Source of the DNA: Castellaniella sp041677825 | Lineage (GTDB): Bacteria > Pseudomonadota > Gammaproteobacteria > Burkholderiales > Burkholderiaceae_B | Direction of reading: 5' to 3' | Length of the DNA: 64,000 nt | Assembly: GCF_041677825.1 (NCBI RefSeq) | Contig: NZ_JBAYPG010000005.1 | Coordinates: 1-64,000, forward strand | Shown: one piece after another, positions 48,944-57,500 of the stretch | How the letters are laid out: each line of letters starts with the position of its first letter | Numbering within the stretch: position 1 is the first letter of the stretch | Program-made: the position numbers and the translations under genes | The notes under the pieces: generated by a model | Told to the model about the DNA's origin: nothing | The model's input: the letters and a program-made list of their open reading frames with translations, nothing else | Database searches by the model: none

Positions 48944-49203
48944 CTGGCCCAGCTGAACGGATCCCAGCTGAACGGATCCCATACGACGTTGTCAGCCGCA
49001 CAGCAGATGGGGCGGCTCCCCTTCGGGCCCGGCGTGAGCACCTGGGCCTAACTCAAGCTGAAGTGGCCAAACGCCTGGCCATCGCCCAGTCGGCCTATGC
49101 TCAGCAGGAAAACAGCCAGCGCCTGCGCAAGGGATCACGCGACAAGATCGCTGCAGCGCTGGGCATCGCGGGGGTCCAGCTGAATTTCCAACCGTTTTCG
49201 TGA
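48940..49203 (+). CDS. Small XRE-type helix-turn-helix protein
   Basis: The 87-residue product ends in a HTH_3 domain (LRARREHLGLTQAEVAKRLA ... YAQQENSQRL). Its N-terminus contains a perfect 15-base tandem duplication, giving PAERI twice (48948-48977). The ATG overlaps the antitoxin stop as ATGA, so it is the third gene of the same transcript. It may be a second antitoxin or a regulator; no toxin specific to it is present. Confidence 0.75.
   Translation: MTGPAERIPAERIPYDVVSRTADGAAPLRARREHLGLTQAEVAKRLAIAQSAYAQQENSQRLRKGSRDKIAAALGIAGVQLNFQPFS
48948..48977 (+). repeat. Perfect 15-base tandem repeat in the XRE gene
   Basis: CCCAGCTGAACGGAT occurs twice in a row, five codons in frame, so the protein keeps its frame and gains PAERI. 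This is consistent with recent slippage. Confidence 0.9.
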
Positions 49204-49220
49204 CGCCACGAAAACCACTC

Positions 49221-50603
49221 TTACGTTGGGAAAGCCGGCGCAGGCATGACAACCGGCAACCACAGGTACAGTGCAATGAGCGTGGCCACCAAGACCGGCG
49301 GGGTGATCAACAGGCCAATCTTCATGTATTGCCCCCAGCCGATCCTGTGGCCCTTGCCTGCCAGAACGTGCAGCCACAGCAAGGTGGCCAGGCTGCCAAT
49401 CGGGGTGAACTTGGGGCCCAGGTCGTTGCCTATGATGCTGGCATAAATCATCAGCTGGCGGGTCATCCCAGGCAGCTCGACCTGATCGACGGCCAGCGCC
49501 GAAAGCAGCGTGGAAGGAAGATTGTTCACGATCGAGGCAACCACCGCGGCCAGCAGGCCCGTACCCACCGTTGCAACAAAATGACCCTGCTGCGCCAGCC
49601 AGTTGAGTATCCGGGTGCCTTGGTCAGTGAGCCCCGCCTTGCCCAGCCCATAGACCACCAGATACATGCCCATGGAAAACAGCACGATCTGCCACGGGGC
49701 ATGACGAAGCACTGATTTCACCGAGACCATCGCCCCACGGCCGCCTCGCCACCAGCGACCAGCCATTCCCATCAGCAGCACCGCCATCACACCGGTGACC
49801 GCGGATACCGGGACGCCGAATGGCGCCGTGACAAAGTAGGCGATAAGCAGAACCACGAGCAGTGGAAATGCCGCACGGAAAACCAGGTTGTCCCTGATTG
49901 CCCGCCGGGGCATTTCCAGTGCTGCCACGGCATAGCGTTTCGGGAGCTGGCGCCCGAAAGCCGTCCAGAGAACGAGCAATGTCGCCACCAGGGCAATCAG
50001 ATCAACCGGCACCATCACCATGGCATACTGGTCAAAGCCAATACCGAAATAGTTCGCGGTAACAATGTTGACCAGGTTTGAAATAATCAGCGGCACGCTT
50101 GTGGTATCGGCCACGAACCCTGTGGCCATGACAAATGCCAGAATGGCGCCGCTGGAGAAGTCAAGCCGTGCCAGCATGGCGATCACGATCGGGGTCAGGA
50201 TCAGCGCTGCACCATCATTTGCAAAAAAAGCGGTGATGAATGCGCCCAGAATCACCACCAGCGGAAACAGTACCCGCCCGCGACCGCCACCCCAACGGGC
50301 CACGTGCAGCGCTGCCCAGGCGAAAAACCCGGCCTCATCCAGAATCCGCGAAATGATGATCAGCGCAACGAAGGTGACCGTGGCGTCCCAGACGATGGCC
50401 CACACCACGATGACATCGGACCACTGTGCCACACCCACGATCAGGGCCATCAGCGCCCCGCCCAGCGCGCTCCAGCCGATGCCCAACCCCCTGGGCTGCC
50501 AGAGCACCAGTATCAGGGTGGCGATGAAGATCGCCAGGGCTGCTACCAAGATCCAGCCGCCTGCAGATCGACATGCAGCCCGACCGGGCCCACCGAAAGG
50601 CAC
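49221..50603 (-). CDS. arsB: Arsenite efflux permease ArsB
   Basis: ArsB expels arsenite (or antimonite) across the inner membrane using proton motive force. The product is about 450 residues with about 11-12 spans and ArsB signatures: VLWQPRGLGIGWSALGG, FFANDGAALILTPIVIAML, IIGNDLGPKFTPIGSLATLL. The frame may start anywhere from 50603 to about 50560; the first part (MPFGGPGRAACRSAGG) is not membrane-like and a later start near WILVAALAIF is possible. No arsR, arsC or arsA gene is adjacent, so regulation is not visible. Confidence 0.88.
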   Translation of the reverse strand: MPFGGPGRAACRSAGGWILVAALAIFIATLILVLWQPRGLGIGWSALGGALMALIVGVAQWSDVIVVWAIVWDATVTFVALIIISRILDEAGFFAWAALHVARWGGGRGRVLFPLVVILGAFITAFFANDGAALILTPIVIAMLARLDFSSGAILAFVMATGFVADTTSVPLIISNLVNIVTANYFGIGFDQYAMVMVPVDLIALVATLLVLWTAFGRQLPKRYAVAALEMPRRAIRDNLVFRAAFPLLVVLLIAYFVTAPFGVPVSAVTGVMAVLLMGMAGRWWRGGRGAMVSVKSVLRHAPWQIVLFSMGMYLVVYGLGKAGLTDQGTRILNWLAQQGHFVATVGTGLLAAVVASIVNNLPSTLLSALAVDQVELPGMTRQLMIYASIIGNDLGPKFTPIGSLATLLWLHVLAGKGHRIGWGQYMKIGLLITPPVLVATLIALYLWLPVVMPAPAFPT

Positions 50604-50655
50604 GTTCGGGCGCCGGATTCACACCCGGCCACCCAAAACGCAACAGGACTGATTT

Positions 50656-51861
50656 TCAATGCTTGACCAGACTGCAGGTGCTTTCATCGAGTGACCCGAA
50701 TGCCACTTCGCCGTCGACCGCTGCCAGGCGCTCCATGTAATCCCAGGGTTTTTTCGATTCTTCGGGCGTCTTGACGCGGAACAGATAGAAATCGTGCACC
50801 ATCGTGCCATCTTCGCGCACGTGCCCCTTGGCATACATATCGTCGATCTGCATCGTGCGGAGTTTTTCCATCACCTTGTCGGGATCATCCGAACCCGCAG
50901 CCTCGACCGCTTTCAAATAGCTGAGCGTGGCGGAGTAATCGGCCGCATGATTGCCATTGGGCATTTTGCCGACCACATCGTAATAGCGCTGCGCAAACGC
51001 CCGGGTCTCATCGTTGGTATCCCAGTACCACGGCTCGGCCAGCAGCAGGCCCTGCGCGTTATCCAGCCCCATGGCATGGACATTGGTGACATACATCAGC
51101 AGGGCGGCAACCTTCATCTGGTTGGTCAGCCCGAATTCCTGGCTGGTGTTGATGGCATTGATGGTGTCGTCTCCGGCGTTGGCCAGGGCCAGCACCTGCG
51201 GATTGGCGGCCTGGGCCTGAAGCACGAAGGACGAAAAGTCACTGGTACCCAGAGGGGCCCTGACCCGCCCGGTGACATGGCCGTCATTTTTCTCGAGTAC
51301 GTCGACGGCTTCTTTTTCGAGATCATGGCCAAAAGTGTAATCGGCCGTGAGGAAGAACCAGTCCTTGCCGCCTTCTTTCAGGATGGCGGAGACGATGGTG
51401 CGGGCCACCGAACGTGTGTTGTAGTGATATTGCACCGTATAAGGCGTGCATTTGTCGTTGGTGAACGCGGTTGACCCGCCCCCGACGTTCATGAAGACGA
51501 ATTTCTTGTCATTCAGCAGGCCATTGACCGCCAGCAGCACGGCTGAATTGTCGCCCCCCACGATCATGTCCAGCTTTTCTTCATCCAGCCATTGACGCGC
51601 GATCGAAGCACCGATGTCGGCCTTTGCCTGATGATCTGCAACATACAGCTTGATGGGCTTGCCGGACACGGTGCCGTTGAAATCATCGATGGCCAGCTGA
51701 ATGGCCGTCTTGCCGCCAATGCCGGTGTTGTCTGAATAGGGGCCGGACAGGTCTGCCAGATACCCTATGCGAACCTCATCCTGCGAGATGTCGGCCCAGG
51801 CTGAACCCGCCATGGCCAGAGCCAGAATACCCATTCCCAATTTCAATGTCGATGATGCCAT
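50656..51861 (-). CDS. ABC transporter substrate-binding protein (branched-chain amino acid type)
   Basis: This 401-residue periplasmic protein has a signal peptide (MASSTLKLGMGILALAMAG, cleavage near SAWA-D) and the Peripla_BP_6 fold: VRIGYLADLSGPYSDNTGIGG and VVAD-like ligand segments. Members bind Leu/Ile/Val, amides, urea or aromatic compounds. No permease or ATPase gene is adjacent, so the partner is elsewhere or the protein is an orphan. Start ATG at 51861 follows GGGAG. Confidence 0.87.
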   Translation of the reverse strand: MASSTLKLGMGILALAMAGSAWADISQDEVRIGYLADLSGPYSDNTGIGGKTAIQLAIDDFNGTVSGKPIKLYVADHQAKADIGASIARQWLDEEKLDMIVGGDNSAVLLAVNGLLNDKKFVFMNVGGGSTAFTNDKCTPYTVQYHYNTRSVARTIVSAILKEGGKDWFFLTADYTFGHDLEKEAVDVLEKNDGHVTGRVRAPLGTSDFSSFVLQAQAANPQVLALANAGDDTINAINTSQEFGLTNQMKVAALLMYVTNVHAMGLDNAQGLLLAEPWYWDTNDETRAFAQRYYDVVGKMPNGNHAADYSATLSYLKAVEAAGSDDPDKVMEKLRTMQIDDMYAKGHVREDGTMVHDFYLFRVKTPEESKKPWDYMERLAAVDGEVAFGSLDESTCSLVKH

Positions 51862-51923
51862 GATGCGCTCCCGAGAATCCGCGTGTAGATGACCGCCCAT
51901 TAAAGCAGATGGCCGTAGGCCGA

Positions 51924-52523
51924 TCAAGAACGTGTCTGCTGCCCCGGCAGCGCAAATTCAAGTACGGTAGCAACATACTGTTCAAAGCCCGAAATCCCAT
52001 GGTCGCTGCCTTCCACGATCAGCTGCGGTGAGGCCGGATAACGTGCCTGCATTTCGCGCCAGTCCAGCACCTCGTCGCCCGTGGTCGCCAGCAGAAAATA
52101 CCGCTCCGGCCGGGTCAGCACAGAAACCCCCGCTTCGGCCTCGGCCAGTTCATCGACGTACCGGGGCAGGAACTCGAACGGCTGGTCATCGTGAAAAGTA
52201 CGATGCTGGCCGACCTGTGTGGCGAGGTCACGTGCTGCATGCACCACAGGGTTGAGCACGATGGCGCGACAGCCTGTCTGTTCTGCCACCCAGGTGGCAT
52301 AGAAGCCTCCCAATGAAGAACCAATCACCGCCAGAAGACCATCTGGCGCATCGCTGGCCGCCCTGGAAATCTGCAGTGCCAGGCGTAGCGCCGCAGCGGG
52401 GCTGGCAGGCAGTTGGGGACAGCACCACTGATCTGCCAGACCGCGACGCGCGAGCCCGGCTGCGAGCAAGCGGGCCTTGGCCGAATCAGGTGAAGAGCGA
52501 AAGCCATGCAGGTAGAGGATCAT
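51924..52523 (-). CDS. YqiA/YcfP-family esterase
   Basis: This 199-residue alpha/beta-fold protein begins MILYLHGFRSSPDSAKA and has the nucleophile elbow GSSLGGFYAT, an acid in TGDEVLDW and a late His in EGSDHGISG. YqiA-type proteins are small cytoplasmic esterases, in some cases able to hydrolyse acyl-CoA or palmitoyl esters. It is followed on the same strand, after 62 bases, by the binding-protein gene; the link is not functional as far as can be seen. Confidence 0.87.
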   Translation of the reverse strand: MILYLHGFRSSPDSAKARLLAAGLARRGLADQWCCPQLPASPAAALRLALQISRAASDAPDGLLAVIGSSLGGFYATWVAEQTGCRAIVLNPVVHAARDLATQVGQHRTFHDDQPFEFLPRYVDELAEAEAGVSVLTRPERYFLLATTGDEVLDWREMQARYPASPQLIVEGSDHGISGFEQYVATVLEFALPGQQTRS

Positions 52524-52569
52524 GGATCAGACGCCCTTGCTGAATCCGGCGCCACAGGCCGTGCACATG

Positions 52570-53376
52570 TCAAGGCAATCGCGCAGTGGGGAAATCAGGC
52601 TGGCGCTTTTCACGCACCGCCGCCAGACCCTCGCGCACATCGGGCCCCATGAAACAAAGCATTTCCAGAGCCAGCGAATGATCGAATACCGGACCCGCCG
52701 CCCGTATCCAGTGATTCAGCGCCTTTTTCGTACCACGTATGGCGACTTGGCTGCCCCGCGCCAGACGCGCGGCAATGGTCAGCGCCCTGTCGACTACCTC
52801 TTTTTGTGGCGCGCAGAAGGTTACGAGCCCCAGACGCTCGGCTTCCGGCCCATCGATGAAATCAGCTGTCATCAGGTAATATTTTGCCTTCGCCATCCCG
52901 CACAACAGCGGCCACAGAATGGCAGCGTGATCCCCAGCCGCCACCCCCAGCCGTACGTGCCCGTCGGTGATGCGGGCCGTATCTGCCATCACACTGATAT
53001 CTGCCAGCAAGGCAACGGCCAGGCCAGCCCCCACGGCCGTACCATTAATGGCCGAAACGATCGGCTTTTCGCAGGCCAGCATGTTGTAAACAATGTCCGC
53101 GGCCTCCTTCATCACTTGCGCCACAGCCTCTGAATTGCCGACCATGTCCTCGACCCACGACAGATCGCCACCTGCCGAGAACGCCCGCGAGCCTGCGCCC
53201 GTGACCACCAGCACTTTTGCCGCAGGGTCGGCATCCACCACCCCCCAGACCTTGGTCAATTCCTAATGCAGGCGGGCGTTCGTGGCGTTCATGACATCCG
53301 GCCTGTTCAACGTAGCCAGAACCACGCCATCGGGCCGACGATCAAAGCGGATGAATTCGAAATCAGCGTATTGCAT
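52570..53376 (-). pseudogene. Enoyl-CoA hydratase/isomerase gene interrupted by an amber codon
   Basis: From ATG at 53376 the frame encodes a crotonase-fold protein of about 268 residues. Codon 38 is TAG (53265-53263), directly after MNATNARLH and before ELTKVWG. The frame is otherwise intact: GSRAFSAGGDL (oxyanion loop), NGTAVGAGLAVALLADI, and the C-terminal region to the TGA/TAA at 52570. In enoyl-CoA hydratases this position is normally a coding residue, so one nonsense mutation is the simplest reading. It sits beside an acyl-CoA dehydrogenase fragment, so it was probably part of a fatty-acid or CoA-ester catabolic gene pair. Confidence 0.88.
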
Positions 53377-53403
53377 AATAAATACCTTTGCGGAATACCT
53401 ACG

Positions 53404-53691
53404 TCAGGCCAATTCGCGCAGCATCTGGCGAGCAATCACCAATTGCTGTATCTGGGTAGTACCTTCGTAAATACGAAATAGTCGTGCATCCCGGTAGAAA
53501 CGTTCAATCCCGTATTCGCTCATATACCCGGCACCACCGAAAATCTGCACGGCACGATCGGCCACGCGACCGCACATCTCGGATGCAAACAGTTTCGCGC
53601 AAGATGCCTCTGTTGTCACAGGCAACCCATAACTGGCCGAGTCTACGGCGATCAGATCGACAGCGCGATGGTCAGCAAATGGCGTGATTTC
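53404..53691 (-). pseudogene. Acyl-CoA dehydrogenase, C-terminal fragment
   Basis: The frame holds only the last part of an acyl-CoA dehydrogenase: VTTEASCAKLFASEMCGRVA, QIFGGAGYMSEYGIERFYRD and the catalytic-region RIYEGTTQIQQLVIARQML. Upstream the reading continues as ITPFADHRAVDLIAVDSAS, which resembles the normal helix, but about 17 residues seem missing before YGLPVTTE. At about 53690 similarity ends where an IS4-type transposase remnant begins. The gene is not functional as it stands. Confidence 0.8.
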
Positions 53692-54212
53692 CCAGGCACG
53701 CCACCGGGTTGGCGCCGGGGTATCTGAATCGCTGCACCGCTCGCAAGCTCAGGTGTATGGTCCCGGCCCGATGCCGGGCGGTTGGTATCGCGGCTTACGA
53801 ATCATGCGCCTGGATGGCAGCACCATGGGTACACGTGGTGAGCGAGCCGATGCGGCCAGCCCTGTTATCCTGGCGCTTCGCGTGGTGCACCGGCCTTTCC
53901 CCGATTCCGTTTTTGTGCCTTGGAGGAGTAGGCACTCGCCTCCTCGTGAGCACGCACGCGGGCCCATATCGGGACAGCGAACAGGCCGTGGCCCCTCAGG
54001 TGATGCAAGCCACACCGCTCGACATGATTGTGCTGGCCGACCAGCGACTTACAGGCTACGCCTTTTGGCAGCAGGCCCAGGCCAATGGTTCCCGGCCTCT
54101 GCTTCGGGCGTGCGCCAGCCAGGTGCAGCCTGTACACCAGCGACCGTCCGATGGTTCATACCTGAGCAAACTCTACGAATCGCTCAAGATTTCCAAACAG
54201 AGCAAGAGACGC
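53684..54212 (+). pseudogene. IS4-family transposase remnant with frameshift
   Basis: Two overlapping plus frames together give the middle of an IS4-type DDE transposase. The first (from about 53684) reads ISQARHRVG ... WYRGLRIMRLDGSTMG, with the first catalytic Asp. The second (from about 53900) reads THAGPYRDSEQAVAPQVM, LDMIVLADQRLTGYAFW, with the second Asp, and RPSDGSYLSKLYESLK. A frameshift lies at roughly 53870-53905, and both ends are missing. No inverted repeats were recognised. Its left edge coincides with the break in the acyl-CoA dehydrogenase fragment, so insertion and later decay are likely. Confidence 0.78.
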
Positions 54213-54320
54213 GTCGCTGAACAGGCGAACATCCTGTGCATTCAAACTAAACAGTACAGAAATTGAATTTCATCAGGGTTTACCATAATTCACATTAGGT
54301 CTGCAAAGCTGAAAAATAAG

Positions 54321-54351
54321 TTGTCGGACAGCTTATAGAAATTGTCCGACT
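54321..54351 (+). promoter_or_regulatory. Paired GntR/FadR-type operator candidates
   Basis: TTGTCGGACA (54321-54330) and TTGTCCGACT (54342-54351) are near-palindromic sites spaced 21 bases, two DNA turns, apart. FadR-family regulators commonly bind TTGTC-N-GACAA-like sites. They lie 50-80 bases before the start of the hydroxy-acid dehydrogenase gene, and a FadR-type regulator gene ends this cassette. Repression of the operon at these sites is inferred. Confidence 0.6.
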
Positions 54352-54403
54352 TTTAGAAATATTCGGTTATAGATGATACAACCAGTTGATCATCCAATCT
54401 CGT

Positions 54404-55585
54404 ATGAGTAAAAAAATAATCTGCCTGGAAGATTTTGAAGAGAAAGCAAGGCGCAAGCTTCCGAAGATGATCTTTACGTATGTAGATAGCTACGCGGAAG
54501 ATGGGCAGTCGTCACGACGCAACATAGAGTCTTTCAAAGAACTTTATTTTGTTCCACGCTGTCTGAACGACACAAGTCAACGATCATCACGCACACATCT
54601 GTTTGGACGATCCTATGACGCACCGTTCGGTATCGCTCCAATGGGAATTGCAGCACTGACAGCGTACCAGGGAGATCTGATTCTCGCGAAATCTGCAATG
54701 GCAATGAACATACCAATGATCCTCAGTGGCTCATCACTGATCCCAATGGAGGTAATCACTGATGTGGCGCCCGGAACATGGTTTCAAATGTATATTCCTG
54801 AAACCAGTGAAAAACTGGAGGCGTTGATCGAGCGCGTGGGAAAAGCAAATTTCGAAGTGCTTGTAATCACAGTTGATTTTCCCGTTTCCGGAAATCGGGA
54901 AAATGAAACGAGGACTGGTTTCTCTACACCATTTAAACCAGGCGCGCGATTGATCTGGGATGGCATCACACATCCTCGATGGCTGCTTTTCACTTGGTTA
55001 AAAACCCTCTTGACTAGCGGAATTCCTCATTTCGAGAACAATTATGCAGTACGTGGAGCCCCAATTATTTCTAAATCTGTATTCCGCGACTTTTCGGGCC
55101 GTACCACTTTCAGCTGGAACAATCTGAGTGAAGTGCGCAAGCTCTGGAAAGGACCGCTGGTCGTAAAGGGCCTGCTAAACGATGAAGATGCAAGAAAGGC
55201 ATGTGAGCATGGAGCTGATGGCATAATTATTTCAAACCACGGAGGCCGCCAGCTGGATGGGTCCATTTCCCCCATGGACGCATTACCCCGGATCAGGCAA
55301 GCGGTATCAAATAATGTCAAACTCATGCTCGATGGAGGAATCAGGCGAGGCTCCGACATTTTAAAGGCGCTTGCCTCGGGAACCGACTTCGTCTTTATTG
55401 GCAGGCCTTTCAATTACGCTGCGGCGGTAGCTGGTGCGCAGGGTGTGACGCAGGCCATCCAGATATTACTGGCCGAGATCGATCGCAACCTCGCGCTGCT
55501 GGGCATCGATTCAATCGATGAACTCTCTCATTCATTCTTGTATAAACCTGGAAGCCAAATCGAGAGGCAGCTCGCCCGAAGATGA
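54404..55585 (+). CDS. FMN-dependent alpha-hydroxy-acid dehydrogenase (LldD/MdlB/GOX family)
   Basis: This 393-residue flavoprotein oxidises an L-2-hydroxy acid (lactate, mandelate, glycolate-like) to the oxo acid. Family marks are the FMN-binding PFGIAPMGIAAL, VKGLLNDEDARKACEHGADG, the catalytic His-Gly-Gly-Arg motif SNHGGRQLDG, and LMLDGGIRRGSDILKAL. Start ATG at 54404 is used; a TTG six codons upstream is open and no good Shine-Dalgarno is visible. The codon use is much more AT-rich than neighbouring core genes, suggesting acquisition by transfer. Exact substrate unknown. Confidence 0.88.
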   Translation: MSKKIICLEDFEEKARRKLPKMIFTYVDSYAEDGQSSRRNIESFKELYFVPRCLNDTSQRSSRTHLFGRSYDAPFGIAPMGIAALTAYQGDLILAKSAMAMNIPMILSGSSLIPMEVITDVAPGTWFQMYIPETSEKLEALIERVGKANFEVLVITVDFPVSGNRENETRTGFSTPFKPGARLIWDGITHPRWLLFTWLKTLLTSGIPHFENNYAVRGAPIISKSVFRDFSGRTTFSWNNLSEVRKLWKGPLVVKGLLNDEDARKACEHGADGIIISNHGGRQLDGSISPMDALPRIRQAVSNNVKLMLDGGIRRGSDILKALASGTDFVFIGRPFNYAAAVAGAQGVTQAIQILLAEIDRNLALLGIDSIDELSHSFLYKPGSQIERQLARR

Positions 55586-55667
55586 ATAGATCAGTGAATT
55601 TATTAATAAAGCTCCCAATCCCATGGGTCAATGCGCCCATTAATTAACCACACCAAGGAGATCAGTC

Positions 55668-56282
55668 ATGACAAGAAACGCAGTGAATAATGATATGAGC
55701 ATCGTTCCAGCTCGCATGGGAAAAGCAATACGCCTGACTAAAGGACAGGCACTGAAAATCACAAGCATCCATGGGCATCAAGTGGTGGATACCTGGGCCT
55801 TCAATGCAAACGATATATACGAATACTCATCCATGGAGCATACAAGAGCAAAAAATGCCAAATATTTCTTTGAGAAAGGCGATTCAGTGATAACCAATAA
55901 AAGACGGCCAGTTTTGGTCATGGAGGAAGATACATCACGGTCCAAACATGACACGATGATCGCCGCGTGCGACTCATATCGATATAGTGAAGGAGGCTGC
56001 ACAACCTATCATGAAAACTGTACTGATAATTTATACATTGCTTTGCGAGAGATCGGCATCTCAATGCACGACTGCCCAAGTCCACTTAACCTGTGGATGA
56101 ACTTTCCCATCGACGCAGAGGGAAAAATTCACTGGAGTGAGCCAACATTGAAAAAAAATGACTATATCATCCTGCGTGCAGCAATGGATACGATAGTCGT
56201 TCTGTCGTGCTGTCCGTTTGATCTGATACCCATTCATGGTGATGGTGCGGAACCAACAGAAGTTGGATATTCAATAATATAG
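55668..56282 (+). CDS. DUF1989 (urea carboxylase-associated) family protein
   Basis: This 204-residue protein has the DUF1989 pattern: SIVPARMGKAIRLTKGQALKI, HTRAKNAKYFFEKGDSVITN, and a cysteine-bearing GGCTTYHENCTDNLYIAL. Characterised relatives include the carboxyguanidine deiminase subunits of guanidine degradation; many others are uncharacterised. It lies 82 bases after the hydroxy-acid dehydrogenase and 53 bases before the binding-protein gene, with the same AT-rich composition. A role in breaking down a small nitrogen compound is a guess. Confidence 0.82.
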   Translation: MTRNAVNNDMSIVPARMGKAIRLTKGQALKITSIHGHQVVDTWAFNANDIYEYSSMEHTRAKNAKYFFEKGDSVITNKRRPVLVMEEDTSRSKHDTMIAACDSYRYSEGGCTTYHENCTDNLYIALREIGISMHDCPSPLNLWMNFPIDAEGKIHWSEPTLKKNDYIILRAAMDTIVVLSCCPFDLIPIHGDGAEPTEVGYSII

Positions 56283-56335
56283 AAAATTGAGAATCGGAAA
56301 TCAGATTGGCATATGCAACCGCACAGGAGAGCGAC

Positions 56336-57385
56336 ATGAAGGTTATAACCTTTCAAGCTATTTCTACAATAAGCGTATTGTTCCTTTCTTTATCATTCAG
56401 CTCATCGGTAAACGCTCGGGATCTCGCAGTAGTAAACTATGGAGGGACCACCGGACAGGCCCTACAGGAAGCATTCATGGACCCATTTTCAAAAAAAACC
56501 GGTGTCAAAATAATCAATATTCCATACAATGGTGAACAGGCGAAGATCAAGGCCATGGTTCAGGCAGACAATGTCGTATGGGATGCAATCGACTCTGAAC
56601 CACAATATCTAGTAAAAGGTTGCGAGGAAGATTATTATGAAAAAATAGACTGGCCGGCACTGCTGAATACCGAAGACTTTATACCAGGCGCCATTTCCGA
56701 ATGTGGCGTAGGTATCTACGTGGTTGGAATAGTGATGGCTTACAATAAAGAAGCCTTGCCGAGCGGCCCAAAGAACTGGACCGATTTCTGGGACATCAAG
56801 AATATACCTGGAAAACGCTCCCTCAGAAAGGTAGCTCAGGGGAATCTAGAATACGCACTCATGGCTGATGGTGTGGCTCCAAAAGACGTCTATCAAGCCC
56901 TTGAAACTCCCCAAGGGGTGAATCGCGCATTCGAAAAGCTTGATGAGATCAAAGACCATATTATCTGGTGGGAAACGGGTGCACAGCCAGTGCAAATGCT
57001 CGCATCCAACGACGTTATCATGTCGTCAGCGTACAATGGAAGAATAGATGCAGCAAAGGACGAAGGTTACCCGCTGGACGTTGTCTGGAATGAGGGTATA
57101 TTCGAAACGGATTACTGGGTCATTCCAAAGGGTTCGCCGAACAAGGAGCTAGCCATTGATTTCGTGCGATTTGCAAGTTCCCCTGAAGCTCAGGCCGAAT
57201 TGGCCAAACGGGTAACCTACGGGCCCACAAATAAAAGAACAATGGATCTTCTCGATAGCAGCAGAAGTGGCGTGTTGCCTACATCACCCGAAAACAGCAA
57301 GAACGTTCTCTACACGGATGCAGCATTCTGGCTTGACCACGGAGAAGAGTTGGAACAACGATTCACTGCGTGGTCAGCACGCTGA
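56336..57385 (+). CDS. PotD/PotF-like periplasmic binding protein (orphan ABC component)
   Basis: This 349-residue exported protein has a signal peptide (VITFQAISTISVLFLSLSFS, cleavage near VNA-R) and the spermidine/putrescine-type fold (AVVNYGGTTGQALQEAFMDP; GVGIYVVGIVMAYNKEAL; KGSPNKELAIDFVRFASSPE). Start ATG at 56336 follows CAGGAGA. No permease or ATPase gene follows: the next gene is a convergent regulator. It must use subunits encoded elsewhere or be a leftover from a larger cluster. Confidence 0.88.
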   Translation: MKVITFQAISTISVLFLSLSFSSSVNARDLAVVNYGGTTGQALQEAFMDPFSKKTGVKIINIPYNGEQAKIKAMVQADNVVWDAIDSEPQYLVKGCEEDYYEKIDWPALLNTEDFIPGAISECGVGIYVVGIVMAYNKEALPSGPKNWTDFWDIKNIPGKRSLRKVAQGNLEYALMADGVAPKDVYQALETPQGVNRAFEKLDEIKDHIIWWETGAQPVQMLASNDVIMSSAYNGRIDAAKDEGYPLDVVWNEGIFETDYWVIPKGSPNKELAIDFVRFASSPEAQAELAKRVTYGPTNKRTMDLLDSSRSGVLPTSPENSKNVLYTDAAFWLDHGEELEQRFTAWSAR

Positions 57386-57500
57386 AGGATATTCTATCGA
57401 TTCCTTGTCCAGTATTTGAGTGACAACATAGAACACTACACGGCGGGTACATTCTGCATTTTCAGATTTCAGCAGAAAACGTACGCGTCGTGCCTATCTC

